Source: Tubiluchus corallicola
Lineage: Eukaryota > Priapulida > Priapulimorpha > Priapulimorphida > Tubiluchidae
Direction: 5' to 3'
Assembly: GCA_030141605.1 (NCBI GenBank)
Contig: JAQGDQ010000338.1
Coordinates: forward strand, 62,001-126,000
Length of the DNA: 64,000 nt
Shown here: positions 1 to 10,649 of the stretch, one piece after another
Position numbering within the stretch: the first letter of the stretch is position 1
How the letters are laid out: every line of letters begins with the position of its first letter
Program-made: the position numbers and the translations under genes
The notes under the pieces: model-generated
Databases searched by the model: none
What the model was told of the DNA's origin: nothing
The model's input: only the letters and a program-made list of their open reading frames with translations

Positions 1-383
1 CCTAGCAACTTTTTTAAAAAAATTTTAACTCTGGCGGCGCCCATGACAATCTTATGATTAGCTGAAACTTCGAGTTTATTCATTTGGTGATGTGTATGTC
101 TTTATTAAGAGCCCATAAAACGCGGCTAAATGCACAATATTTCACCTTCGCCTCATTAACTAACTGCTTCTTTGTAGCACTCTACTGCTGACAAGCTAAC
201 ATGATCATGTTATTCGACTTTAAACCCTTCCGTAATCCACACTGGGTAACGTGGGAGTTTTTAGTGTCTCAAGTATCGACTACATCAGCTGATGATTGGG
301 GGGGGGGTCTCTGCCCCGAATCAAGAAATTGTGGATTTTAACACATTAAATAATTCAAGTCAATTTTTATTACAGGCACATAA

Positions 384-1008
384 AACATTTATAGTTAAAA
401 ACAACACAACTCTATGAAAAACTTTTACATTAAAAAGTTAAAATCATGCCAAACGTTTCGACTAGCTGCTGCTGTCATCATCAGTGGTAAATTTACAAAC
501 ATACAACCAGTTTATATAGGCAGAGCCTATTATGCACTAATTAAGTAATTAACAGAAGCCAAATGAATAAACAGACCAGTAAAGAAACTGATGAAGTAAG
601 TTAAGCAGTAATTTGCTGTTTAAATCTACGTACCCTAATAAACCTTCTCTTAGTGTACAAAGCAGTTCAATTCCTTTAACTTTATTTTCAAACACGTAGC
701 TATTTGTTACTGTGTCAATTTCTTTTCTATAGGTCTGGTTAATCATTACCTATTTGGCTTTTGTAAATACACAATTAGTGCATAATTTACTGTACAAATT
801 TCTTTACTGGTCTGATTATTCTGACTATTTGGGTTCTGTTAACTACTTAATTAGTGCATAACAGGCTCTGCTTATATAAACTGGCTGTACGTTTGTAAAT
901 TTATCACTGATGACGACAGCAGCAGCTAATCGAAACGTTTGGCATGATTTTCAGTTTTTAATGTAAACGTTTTTGCTAAAGTTGTGTTGTTTTTAACCAT
1001 AAATAATT
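384..1008. mobile_element. Foldback (long inverted repeat) element, about 625 bp
   Basis: The left arm (384-600) is the near-complement of the right arm (about 795-1008). ATCATGCCAAACGTTTCGA at about 445-463 is mirrored as CGAAACGTTTGGCATGAT near 930-950, and the arms also share GCACTAATTAAGTAATTAAC-like sequence. No coding capacity, so a non-autonomous foldback or MITE-like element. Confidence 0.75.
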
Positions 1009-1639
1009 CACTATCTTCAGAACATTGTGCTAAGGCTTAATTATTACGAAAGTTCACGCCATACAAAGCGAACATGAGTACGTTTATAAGGCAGTTAGTG
1101 GTAGCGGAAGTTTGAACTAGCGAACATTGGGGGTTAACCTGCTCACAGGTCCTTGAGCCTGACGTACATTCAATGCGATGATGAATGCGTACGACAAGCT
1201 ACAGCAACTATACGACACTTATACAACGATGTAAAACTTTGGTGGTAAGATATGTCACATCGTTTATTATATTGGACTGCCCTAAGGAGCCCATACTGAC
1301 CTTCGCATCTGGTGCTACTTTGTACAGAGACGATTAATTACCACCTGGGTGATTAGTTTTTTGTCGTTTTGTTAAAAAATTGCGCAAAAAACTGGGCCGC
1401 CATGCTGCGACGCACCTACAGGCTGTCTTAAATGGAAAGGGTTGTGCGTGTAGCAGGAGCACGTGTAGAACAAACTCAATACGGGACGCCACCTGTTGAC
1501 ACTGACGAGTTTTGCTGGCTTTGCTAAGAGGACGTGAAAACTTGCAAAAAGTTTGACTGCTGTTATTATGATTCTATAATGCAGGTTTTAACGAGATTAC
1601 TTAACGTTTTAAATTTAAACTCGGTTTTTCCATTAGGTA

Positions 1640-2290
1640 AATTACGCAGTTGCCTAGGGTGCCAAATACTTGGAGTAATTTTTTAATTCTAAGACAGTAT
1701 GATTTGTCATATACTACCCCATTTTCAAGTCCGATAAAAGTATACATTTTAAAACAATCAATACTGCAACCTTCTGATGCGTTTCTGACAATTAAATATA
1801 AGATTAAAAACTTAATTAAGGATGGGCGAGCCCAACTATTGATGACATCACAAACTAACACAATTTTCAACAGCAAAAATATTCCACGAGCTCGTTGCAC
1901 GTGCTTGCGAAAGCGAAAATTGAAGTACAGTGCTACTGCAAGATATTCAGTGTGTTGTACTAAAACTAGCCAAGTTTTAGGATTAAAATTCAAATTTACC
2001 GCTGTGCTCACGCATGAGCTGTCGAACGTGTGTAGTTCGTCACAAACCAACACATCTGAACTGAAAGGTACAACACCTGTTTTTTGTGCAATGCGTTTCC
2101 GAAATGCAAGCGCTAGTGCCCGTCTAGCTAGCGAATGGCGAAATGCATGTAATAGTGAAGCTCTAGTGGTGCGAACATGAAATTGTATTTGTGTGGTAAT
2201 AATTCTTTCATGTAAGTCATTTTTGAAAAAATAGTATGATTCCTTTCAATATTTTAAAGAGTAGATTGTTTTGACCTACAGTTTAATTTT
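1640..2290. repeat. Dispersed repeat copy A
   Basis: Same orientation and about 80% similar by eye to 55440-56030. Shared landmarks are GATTAAAAACTTAATTAAGG, GACATCACAAACTAACACAA and the end TAGATTGTTTTGA. The 150- and 176-codon frames here lie inside the repeat and show no recognisable protein. Confidence 0.7.
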
Positions 2291-2313
2291 GGGTCCGGTT
2301 TTGCTTTAAGTTT

Positions 2314-2387
2314 GACAAGGTCGAGAATTGAACTCGCAACCTCCCGACTGGAAAGCGCGAACGTTACCATTGAACTACATTACTCGG
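2314..2387 (-). other. tRNA-like sequence (degenerate tRNA or SINE head)
   Basis: The minus strand has an A-box-like TAGTTCAATGGTAACG and a B-box-like GCGAGTTCAATTCTCG at tRNA spacing within 74 nt. The acceptor stem does not pair and the anticodon stem is poor, so not a functional tRNA. Similar isolated B-box-like fragments are near 13770-13800 and 31835-31870. Confidence 0.35.
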
Positions 2388-3120
2388 TTTTAAAACATAT
2401 TACTGTAAATGACAATGTCTAAATTGAAAACTCAAGTGATTCCGTATCTCATTATTTCTTTGTTGAAACCGATATGACTAATTAAGACATCTAATTTTTG
2501 AAATATGATTTAAAATATGAAAAGTTTATTAGGAGGTAAAACTCGAGGCTTCAGTCAGCTCCATGATCTAAAGTTCTAGATTTTTTGCCGTTGAAAAGCT
2601 GTCAATATTCACTTTAACTTGGCTTCGTTTGTGTGCATGGCTTTCGAATACAGCAGTGCGTTTAAATCTTTTTTACTACTTTTGCGGTTTAATTGAAGTG
2701 AAATCGTTTGCATTTGCATGTGGTGATACTTGCATTTGTTCAATTTATTTTTTATTTAATAAATGATTTATTTATTTAAAATCGTTTCGACCAATCCTGG
2801 CGTGGAACTCAGACAGCACTTGCTTGCCTTGATTTGGATTTATTAAAAGTCATAAATTAAAACAATTGTACTTGTATAGAACACTGCAGTCCTTACTCAA
2901 CGATGGTATACAATAAAAGTTTTGCTGCATTCTGTTAGTTTATTACTCAGTCAGTAGATGGCGCTACCGCCAATGTGAAACATCTTCTTTGTTTTTCTGA
3001 AAAGTAAGCGCTAATCCATTGATGAGGAGAAACCATTATAAGCTGATTAATGACATATAAGCTGATTAATGACATGATTCAAAGGGAAGTACACGAAAGG
3101 GCAAAAAAAAACTTCAAACA

Positions 3121-3664
3121 TTAAAGCAAAGGCTAAGTCTTCTGGAAAGTCAGGTTTATTTCAATATTCACGAAAAATGTTAGAAGGATTTTGTAATAAA
3201 AGTGTGATAAGCGCCTCGTGTAATTCGTAAAATCACTTTAAATTCGCGATCATTTCACACTTGGTGCTACCAATTTGAAAGCTCATTCTTCCACCAATGA
3301 CGTCATTTCATCTACCAAGAAAATTTGCGCACTGTCAATTTCCGTCAAAGTATACATGTAATAAGTTTTACCAAAAAAACTAATTTTGCGTTTTTTTTGC
3401 ATGAACAATAAGTAAGTTTTAATTAGTTCAAGCAACGCGCTTTCGGAAATCCATGATGTGCTTACGAAAACTCTCGATGTCCACCAGTTACGTCATAATT
3501 TTCAAGTAAATGGCGACTACCACGGCGCCGGAAAATTTATTTCAGCTGTAGTACAAATTAACTTCATGCTTATAGACAGTTTTTTTGCAAATTTCTTTAT
3601 TGTAAGTTTAAGTAATAATAGTAAATTAAACCCAGCATACCAAGTGTCTTGTTCTTTCCTTTAA
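3121..3664. mobile_element. Non-autonomous TTAA-ended element, 544 bp
   Basis: Bounded by TTAAAGCAAAGG on the left and CTTTCCTTTAA on the right. It matches the element at 53219-53764 in reverse orientation in both termini and length. Interior landmark: GCGCCTCGTGTAATTCGTAA. Confidence 0.65.
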
Positions 3665-4189
3665 AGGAAGAACCAACTTTCGAACAACATTTATTGCATT
3701 TTAATGTACAATTAAAAATATTAAAATTACGACACAAAATATGCGTATAGAATGATTTGCTTAAAAATGTACAAAAAATTTCAATATTTCTTATCTCCCA
3801 CCAAACGAATGTTGATGCCAGTGTATTTAAAAAAAATGACGTAAGCTGGTGTCTGCTGGGCAGCGTGAATGCTGTGAAGGCAAGCTGTGATGAAGATACG
3901 CGTTGCAAAATTTCTACAGTTTGCTCAGAAGTTCCGTTATTCTAATGTTGTGTTTAACTGTGTTTATCTAGAAATTAGTCATTCGATCAATTATGATCAA
4001 ATTTAAAGTGGTTACATTGCTTTAAACTACAGGATTACACCTTAAAATTTGTAAATAATTAACATTAAGTATGTAAATAATTAATTTACAGGTTTTTGTT
4101 GACTTTTAGATACGCATGTAAACTTGCCAGCACGTAGTAGGTGCCGGGCTGGTTACTTAGGTTATAGAGTTCGCTGCTCTGTAAGTTCA

Positions 4190-4440
4190 AAAAAGAGTCT
4201 GAAGCCACCTGGCGGGATAAGTGTTTATATTGCCCAAAAACCGGATGACGTCATTTTTCGTCTAAAATGAGCGCCCAAGCGTAAAGTGATCACGACTTTA
4301 AATTGATTTTACTAATTACACGAGGTGCTTATCACAATTTTATTGCTGAAACTTTCTAACATTTTCCCCAAATATTAAAATAAGCACAACTTCCCGAGAG
4401 ACTTGCCCTTTGCATTAACGCGTATTGCGTTAGTAAAGTT
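4190..4440. repeat. Partial copy of the TTAA-ended element
   Basis: Contains GATTTTACTAATTACACGAG and the AT-rich sequence that follows, as in 53640-53765, and is inverted relative to 3121-3330. The left part of the element is missing. Confidence 0.6.
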
Positions 4441-4874
4441 GAAAGATATTATAAGCTCGGTAAACTAGCCTCTTTTCTCTTCACCACCGAGCAATGATAT
4501 AAGCGTGGAATGTCTCCAAGTTTCAACTACGACGTTTTTTGCGATTTTCCGTAACTCGGTGTACGCAGGACGATGTTTCGGACAGGTTTTTACTGACAAG
4601 AACATGAATCATTGTCACTATTAGCGGCACTAATGCAGGCGTTTTCTCCCTGCATTAATCATTGTGCTCTATGGTGAGCTGAACATCATTTTTTAAACGC
4701 AGCTTGTAGTCGTGGAGAATTTTGAACCCTGCTAACTGTTATTTGATGACGATCATATCCTTGGCTAGGTGCTTCTTGCCTGCCAGTAGAAATACCTCAG
4801 AAATATCTCTGCACCTAACAGTGGATAGTTGAATACTTGCACTTAAATTTTAACATGTCGATAACGATTTCGTG

Positions 4875-5360
4875 TATTTAAAGGAAAACCGGATGATTGT
4901 GTAAACACGAGTTCAGAATAAAGAATGCTCTAAAATATTGGAAACTACAATAGCTTATTTTAAATCAAAGCTTAGATTAAATAATAATTACCTCGAATAC
5001 TCAAATTTTGTTAAACTTTCAAAGCTACGCGCGGCTCAGTGAATCTACTAAGATTGGCAGCGGTGCCTTTTTGTCACGTGCGCGGCACCGACAAATAGAA
5101 GGCGGTACCGTGATAAGCATGATCATGAACTGCAGTGTTGGTTTCTGACGTCATATGATGTAGACCCCAGTCTTCGTGGCATCACTTGTTTAAGTAACAC
5201 TTACGCAAACGTGCTTGACGTGCAAGGGAAGAAGTCTGCCATTGCACAAACTGTGGTTAGTTTCTGACATATGCCATAGCTGTGTTCGGTTGCCGTTAAT
5301 TAACTTTCTAAGCTAATTATTCAAATATAAGAAACAATTGTTAACTTTTGTAGGCAAGAA
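4875..5360. repeat. Dispersed repeat, copy 1
   Basis: Same orientation as 47243-47725. Shared landmarks: GGATGATTGTGTAAACACGA, TTTCAAAGCTACGCGCGGC and CAATTGTTAACTTTT. About 485 bp, non-coding. Confidence 0.75.
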
Positions 5361-6189
5361 AATGTATATTTTGGACAGTAAACTAAAATGAGATTGAGTC
5401 TAAACAATCGTCCAGTTTTCCTTTAATTTTTTGTATTTCTGTTGTTTTTTCATATTTCTGGTTGTTTTTCTACTAACTCTGTTACCTACTATTTACAATC
5501 AATGTATTTTTTATATGAAATGTAATACTATGTACGAAATAAATTATTATATACTACCCACATGCAGAGGCGTATCAAGACTTCACGACGTTCTAGACTG
5601 ATAGATCTGTCCCGCGCATCTCTTGTGAATTATGACCAGTTATATAGTCCGCAGACTAAACAATTACTTGTGGTGTATTAATAATACTTTTAACCTAGTT
5701 TCTAAATGATTATTGTTAATTACGTGTATGTGAACAGCAATTATATAGGAGCAGGCTGGGTAACTACCTGTTGTGTACTACCTTGTACTTGTTCCTTATA
5801 TGGCACTTATATACCAACCGGTCTCACTAACTGTTTGTTGTGTGATAAAATGCTTGTTTACATGAATATGAACAGATACACATTTTCCGAGGAGGATAAG
5901 AATTTTTTTAAAATTGGACGTCTAAAATGTGGCGTCCCTCAAACTTTGGCGCCCTGGGCTACACCGATTGGTTAATACGACCCTGCTCACATGTTAAATA
6001 AACGATTACCTAATCAACATGGCAATCTATAAGGTGTCAGAGAAGTATGGAATCACATGTAAATTTGATTGTGGTGGATGTGATATTGATGATGATGATG
6101 ATAATATTTTGGATAGTGATGGCGTTTGAGCTAATATGCCTTGAAGTTTTTTTTTGAAATACAGTAATTAGTGTTTTTTATTTTTTCAG
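5361..6189. other. Upstream flank of the RASSF exon
   Basis: AT-rich non-coding sequence. An 89-codon frame at 5706-5975 shows no recognised domain and probably is spurious. A short GATGAT run lies at 6081-6105. A RASSF 5' UTR exon or promoter may be here, but none can be placed. Confidence 0.4.
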
Positions 6190-6206
6190 ATAACATGTTT
6201 AAATGA
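6190..6206 (+). promoter_or_regulatory. Exon start and 4-codon uORF overlapping the RASSF start codon
   Basis: A long T-rich tract ends in CAG at 6187-6189, a good splice acceptor, so the coding exon appears to begin at 6190 and the gene should have an upstream 5' UTR exon that I could not place. The first ATG of this exon (6195) opens a minimal uORF, ATG TTT AAA TGA. Its stop overlaps the main ATG at 6203 as ATGA. This layout favours termination-reinitiation or leaky scanning. The sequence is seen; the effect on translation is inference. Confidence 0.6.
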
Positions 6207-8728
6207 GTACCAATGTCGGCATAACCATCTGGTTTGGCGGCAAGGCTAAACACGTGAATGGCGTGACAAAACGTACAACTGTTGACGACATTGCTTACGC
6301 CATATTAAAACGCTGCAAGAAAAGTGACAGTGTGCACACGTATGGCTTATTCGAACAGTGGCGTGACATCGAGAAACACCTGCCCGGTAGGTGTCGCATA
6401 TTAAAACTTTGGAACATTTGGGGAGTGGAACAGAAAAACGTGAAATTCGTCTTGAAGAAGATCTCATCAACTACTTACAGATCTCAGTCAAAGAATAAGA
6501 TGCGTTCAAAGAAGTCGAACATTCGCAAACTTCGGACCAGCAATTCGCTGAAGAACAACTCCCAAACACTGGACGTTGTACGTGTTGACCAGAGACATAG
6601 ACTTGGTGACCAAGCTGATGACGCCAATAAGTTTGTGGATGGTGTTGAAAGTGACAGCGTCTACACTTCTGAAGTCCGGAAACAGCGGAACAGTGCAGAC
6701 AATGCCAAATCGGGTTCTCTTAAACGATCGCATTCAACCACCTGTGCCGACAGGCAGCATCAAACTGATGACGTTGATGTATCCGATTTAACACTAATGA
6801 ACAAGTTGGTTGACAAAATTAACGATCAAGAAGATGAGTTGATAATGCAGAAGGAGAGAATCGATGAAATAGAATCACAAATTGAGGTTCGTGAAAACAA
6901 ACTTCATCAAAGTAGAATCAAGGAAGATGGGAAAAACTACTTGCAAGATACGTATCTAAGCGACTCGACTGACAGCGGGTCTGACTGGAGATCTATCAGC
7001 CACAAAGACATGAGAGAATACTTGCAACATCTTGAAAATATCATGGGTTTAAATGAGCACATTCATAAATATGAAACAGCTGCTAACGACCTGTCTCGTC
7101 AGTTGAGGGAAGAAATTCATAAGTGTTGTTCTCATCAGAATTTGCCCTCGGGCCTTCTCCAACACGAAATGGACCGGTTAAGAGAAGAAATTAGAGATTC
7201 TACCCATGAGCATATACAAAAACAGCAAATTGGCAGGGCGGTGATGGAACATTTTCACCAGTATAATTATGAATTAACACGAAAAAAAGGACATCTGAAA
7301 TATCTGTTACAACAATTGGACCAAGTTGAATCAACTGCTCATGTTGAAAAACCTGTAAATGATTCAAGGTTGCCTTTGTCTGGTAGGATTAGTGATTTTC
7401 CAGAAATGGACACTACAGTTGAATCGGTATCGTCACTCGGCATATTAGAAGAGTTTAGCACGGATGAAACGTGTAGTGAGATTGATACGACAAGCAGCGA
7501 ACTTGCCTTTAGTATTGAACCACAAAAAGATGAATGCAATGAGGCGATAACCGCAGAGAACATACGGAAATGGATTCTGGAGAGCACGTCGTCTAGTTTT
7601 GAATTTGACTTTCCATCTTCGTCATTAGATGCAAAAGAATCGTCATCAAGTGATGGTATCATCAAGAAACTGAGCCAACAATTTTCGCCAGATATATCTC
7701 CCATTGCACCAGAGCGCCAGGATAATGTCACAAATAAACCACCCTTATTATCTAACTTGTTTGTGAATGACAGAAATGAATGTGTAACATCCTTTATGTC
7801 AGGTCCTGCAACAACAGTCCTGCCAGGGACTGAAAAACGTTTGTCTCCTACTGATGAAATAGCAAAATCTTGTGCAAGCCTAGGCGATGATGAACCCAAG
7901 CCTGCATCATCAGCTGAGGCATCTACTAGTCAGTCAACATCAAAAGGTGAAGAAGTCAGATCAAGTTTAGAAAACGAATCCGAGCAAAAGCTTTCTCGCC
8001 AAAGTACAGAAAGTTCTGCAGAGAATGATGTGGAAGAGAAACATTTTGTGGAGAGGCTGTGCAACAATGCTGTTGGTGATAATGCAGTAGCGTTAAAGCA
8101 AAACCAAGAAAAGGAAGAAGTTATTGAACCGCTTGCTGGGAATCATGCATCATGTGAAGATAGGGATCAAGCCAACTTCTTGCTAAATTCCATTGGTGAT
8201 CAGTCAAAAGCTGAAACGTGCGATGAAAAAGAAGACTTTGGCTTCTATTGTGTTTCAAAATTTTACCTGAAACCTGAAAGGACACTTGTGTCACCTAGTG
8301 ACTCTGATAGTGAACCAGAATTAGACATGACGCAAGACACCGTGGAAGGTAAATTATCTGACGGATTTAGTTGTGATACATCCGGTGAGCAAGCAGTTGT
8401 GGACAGCAGCAGCGATGCCGGTCCAGCGTTCATCAGAAATGGCAGCATCCGCCGCAGTTTTAGATCCGGTGAGCCGGATGTCCAAAAGCCACCGAGCATC
8501 AATCAAAAACCTGAGCATGTAATATATTGTACAGAATTTTGTGATCCACTACCTAAGACAGGTACTTACTATTCGTCTGAAGGTAATATGAAAGGTATTG
8601 TGCTCAGAGTTGCCCAGGACGATGTTGTACTCAACCACAATGATGATTCCAACTCTGACGACACTGGGTTGAGTTCCTTGCATAGCAGCGAGGACACCAG
8701 TAGTCTCAGACTAGAAACACTTGTATGA
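6203..8728 (+). CDS. RASSF9/10: N-terminal RASSF family protein (RASSF9/10-like), 841 aa
   Basis: Uninterrupted reading frame of 841 codons ending in TGA. Residues about 6-88 form a Ras-association (ubiquitin-like) domain at the very N-terminus. Two blocks are diagnostic of RASSF9/RASSF10: VTKRTTVDDI (residues 21-30) and RILKLWNIWGVEQKNVKFVL (65-84). Residues 94-112 are rich in Lys/Arg and could be a nuclear or membrane-binding patch. Two coiled-coil stretches follow (about 193-240 and 265-377). The rest is acidic, Ser-rich and probably disordered. Known family members are scaffolds in cell polarity, epithelial growth control and Hippo/Ras signalling; vertebrate RASSF9/10 are about 430-510 residues, so the long C-terminal half is unusual. 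The coding region lies in one exon, as in vertebrate RASSF10. The start was chosen because the RA domain begins six codons later and a splice acceptor lies 14 nt upstream. It converges with the minus-strand EGF-ZP gene. Assignment to RASSF9 versus RASSF10 is not resolved. Confidence 0.9.
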   Translation: MSTNVGITIWFGGKAKHVNGVTKRTTVDDIAYAILKRCKKSDSVHTYGLFEQWRDIEKHLPGRCRILKLWNIWGVEQKNVKFVLKKISSTTYRSQSKNKMRSKKSNIRKLRTSNSLKNNSQTLDVVRVDQRHRLGDQADDANKFVDGVESDSVYTSEVRKQRNSADNAKSGSLKRSHSTTCADRQHQTDDVDVSDLTLMNKLVDKINDQEDELIMQKERIDEIESQIEVRENKLHQSRIKEDGKNYLQDTYLSDSTDSGSDWRSISHKDMREYLQHLENIMGLNEHIHKYETAANDLSRQLREEIHKCCSHQNLPSGLLQHEMDRLREEIRDSTHEHIQKQQIGRAVMEHFHQYNYELTRKKGHLKYLLQQLDQVESTAHVEKPVNDSRLPLSGRISDFPEMDTTVESVSSLGILEEFSTDETCSEIDTTSSELAFSIEPQKDECNEAITAENIRKWILESTSSSFEFDFPSSSLDAKESSSSDGIIKKLSQQFSPDISPIAPERQDNVTNKPPLLSNLFVNDRNECVTSFMSGPATTVLPGTEKRLSPTDEIAKSCASLGDDEPKPASSAEASTSQSTSKGEEVRSSLENESEQKLSRQSTESSAENDVEEKHFVERLCNNAVGDNAVALKQNQEKEEVIEPLAGNHASCEDRDQANFLLNSIGDQSKAETCDEKEDFGFYCVSKFYLKPERTLVSPSDSDSEPELDMTQDTVEGKLSDGFSCDTSGEQAVVDSSSDAGPAFIRNGSIRRSFRSGEPDVQKPPSINQKPEHVIYCTEFCDPLPKTGTYYSSEGNMKGIVLRVAQDDVVLNHNDDSNSDDTGLSSLHSSEDTSSLRLETLV

Positions 8729-9299
8729 CATACTAAATGACAACGCACTTTCATGACCATGGCAGGCTCAGGTCGATCTTGTGACGTAACGCACTAGAGA
8801 GCAACTGAAGACTTGGCAACTGGCGGCATATGGTACACCGTTAGTTTCGAGTCAGTCAACATAAACAAGCTTGCGATACAACTCAGTTTCAGAGGTCTGC
8901 TCATGTTCTACTCCTGGCATTGTTCGAAGATGATTGTGGTCTGGTCAGAGATTTTCTCATTCGCGTACGCACAGTCATCGTCGACCTGAGCTGTGTTACA
9001 ATTCGCGGGAACTCGTATCTTCCTAGACGCAGGAAGTCAGTCGCAGTCGACCTGAGCGTGTGTCTACGCCTGTTTCCTGTTAGTAATGTTTCGTCGCAGG
9101 TCGACATAAACTTGACTAAAAATTTCTTATTTTCTACTCGCATAGCACCACTTGTCACAGTTGTGGTAAATTCACAAAAGTGTAAATAGTGCATTGGAAA
9201 AATATTTTTTTGTGACGTTTATGATTCTTTCTTGAAAACTCTATTTTGTGAAATTACGGTCAAATCTTTTATATGGTCCACTTTAGGACTGCAAAAATG
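8729..9299. other. RASSF 3' flank / probable 3' UTR
   Basis: No coding signal was recognised; two overlapping 90-97 codon frames on opposite strands near 8900-9194 have no identifiable domain. No clear AATAAA directly follows; a plus-strand ATTAAA near 9757 is one candidate poly(A) signal. Confidence 0.35.
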
Positions 9300-9690
9300 T
9301 TGGTGTTAAGCCCATTTGGCATTATAAAGAGGTGCATTAATACATGCACATCTACTGAAATATAGACATTTTCTTTTCCCAAAAATACGGGCGTTGAGCG
9401 AGGCTGGCATTATTGCAAGGTGCATTAATGCATACATGTCTATGCAAACTTTGACATTTTCTTTTGCTAAAAATATGCGCGTTAAGCGAGGCTGGCATTA
9501 TAACAAGATGCATTAATACATACATGTCTATGCAAACTTTGACATTTTCTTTTGCTAAAAATATGCGCGTTAAGCGAGGCTGGCATTATAACAAGATGCA
9601 TTAATACATACATGTCTATGCAAACTTTGACATTTTCTTTTGCTAAAAATACAGATGTTAAGCGAGGCTGGCATTACAAAGGGGACATTG
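9300..9690. repeat. Tandem repeat, 88-bp unit, about 4.5 copies
   Basis: GAGGCTGGCATTA recurs near 9401, 9489, 9577 and 9665, exactly 88 bp apart. Each unit also has CATTTTCTTTTGCTAAAAAT. Confidence 0.9.
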
Positions 9691-10299
9691 CAGCGATATT
9701 TGTCTGTAGATTTTATACATGTGATCTATTCTTTCTGTAAATTGTCATTACTGCTATATTAAAGATAGTATTTATTTTCATACCTTACTAATATCGTATA
9801 TTTCTTTGTTAATTTCATCGTTTATAGTCTTACTTTCCTAATTGTATTTTCATTCCAAGTTGAAACGAATACAGTACACTTTGTATATAATATTAATACT
9901 ATGAATTATATATTTCTCTTTATTTGACCCTATATTACAGTACAACGCCATGCACATGTCACACATAAATAATCTGCCTCAAAGACATATAAAAACAGCA
10001 CATCAATAACATTGTTTGTCAAATATGTTAACGCTAACGCAAATTTAATTCACATGCGGAATTATCTTGAACCGGTTTTTGAAGTCAACAGTAACAGAGT
10101 GTAACATACTTATAAAAACGAAACTTATACAAAACTGATTTGGGTATAATAGAGGTTGACGTACGTTGAAAAATGAAGATATAATAAGAATGTGTCAACA
10201 GGTGCCACGCACCAAGCCTGAAACTGTTTTCTTACTCTGAAACATTCTACAATGCAAACTTTGACATTCTGCTTAACAACACATTGACCTTGACACTGA

Positions 10300-10640
10300 C
10301 CTTGACCTTTAGAAGGTTCATTTACGGGCAAAAGTACTATTTATAACTCACTGCCTTCCGTACAAAGTTAACAAAGCTAAACAAATGAGAGTTATAAGAA
10401 CATGTAACCAGAGTGACCTTGACTTTTAGAAGGGTCATTTACGGGCAAAAAGTACTATTTATAACTCACTGCCTTCCGTACAAAGTTTTAAAAGGTAAAC
10501 AAATGTCAGTTTTAAGAACACGTAACTGGCGTGACCTTGACACTTACCTTGACCCCGAAAAAGGTTCATTTATGGACAAAAGATGTTGTTCATAACTTAA
10601 CACATTCTGTACAAAGTTCTCAAAGTTCGACAAATGTAAC
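10300..10640. repeat. Tandem repeat, unit about 110-120 bp, 3 copies
   Basis: GACCTTGAC followed by TCATTTACGGGCAAAA and CACTGCCTTCCGTACAAAGT appears three times. The third copy is more diverged. Confidence 0.8.
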
Positions 10641-10649
10641 TGAGTCTAA

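Noticed and set aside
1601-2180. Overlapping 150- and 176-codon frames on both strands
   Set aside because: They lie inside a dispersed repeat whose second copy (55322-55832) has different, broken frames; no known domain.
2314-2387. Functional tRNA gene
   Set aside because: A and B boxes are recognisable but the acceptor and anticodon stems do not pair; treated as tRNA-like remnant.
5706-5975. Possible first RASSF exon or small gene
   Set aside because: No domain, no convincing splice donor in frame, and the main protein already starts at the RA domain.
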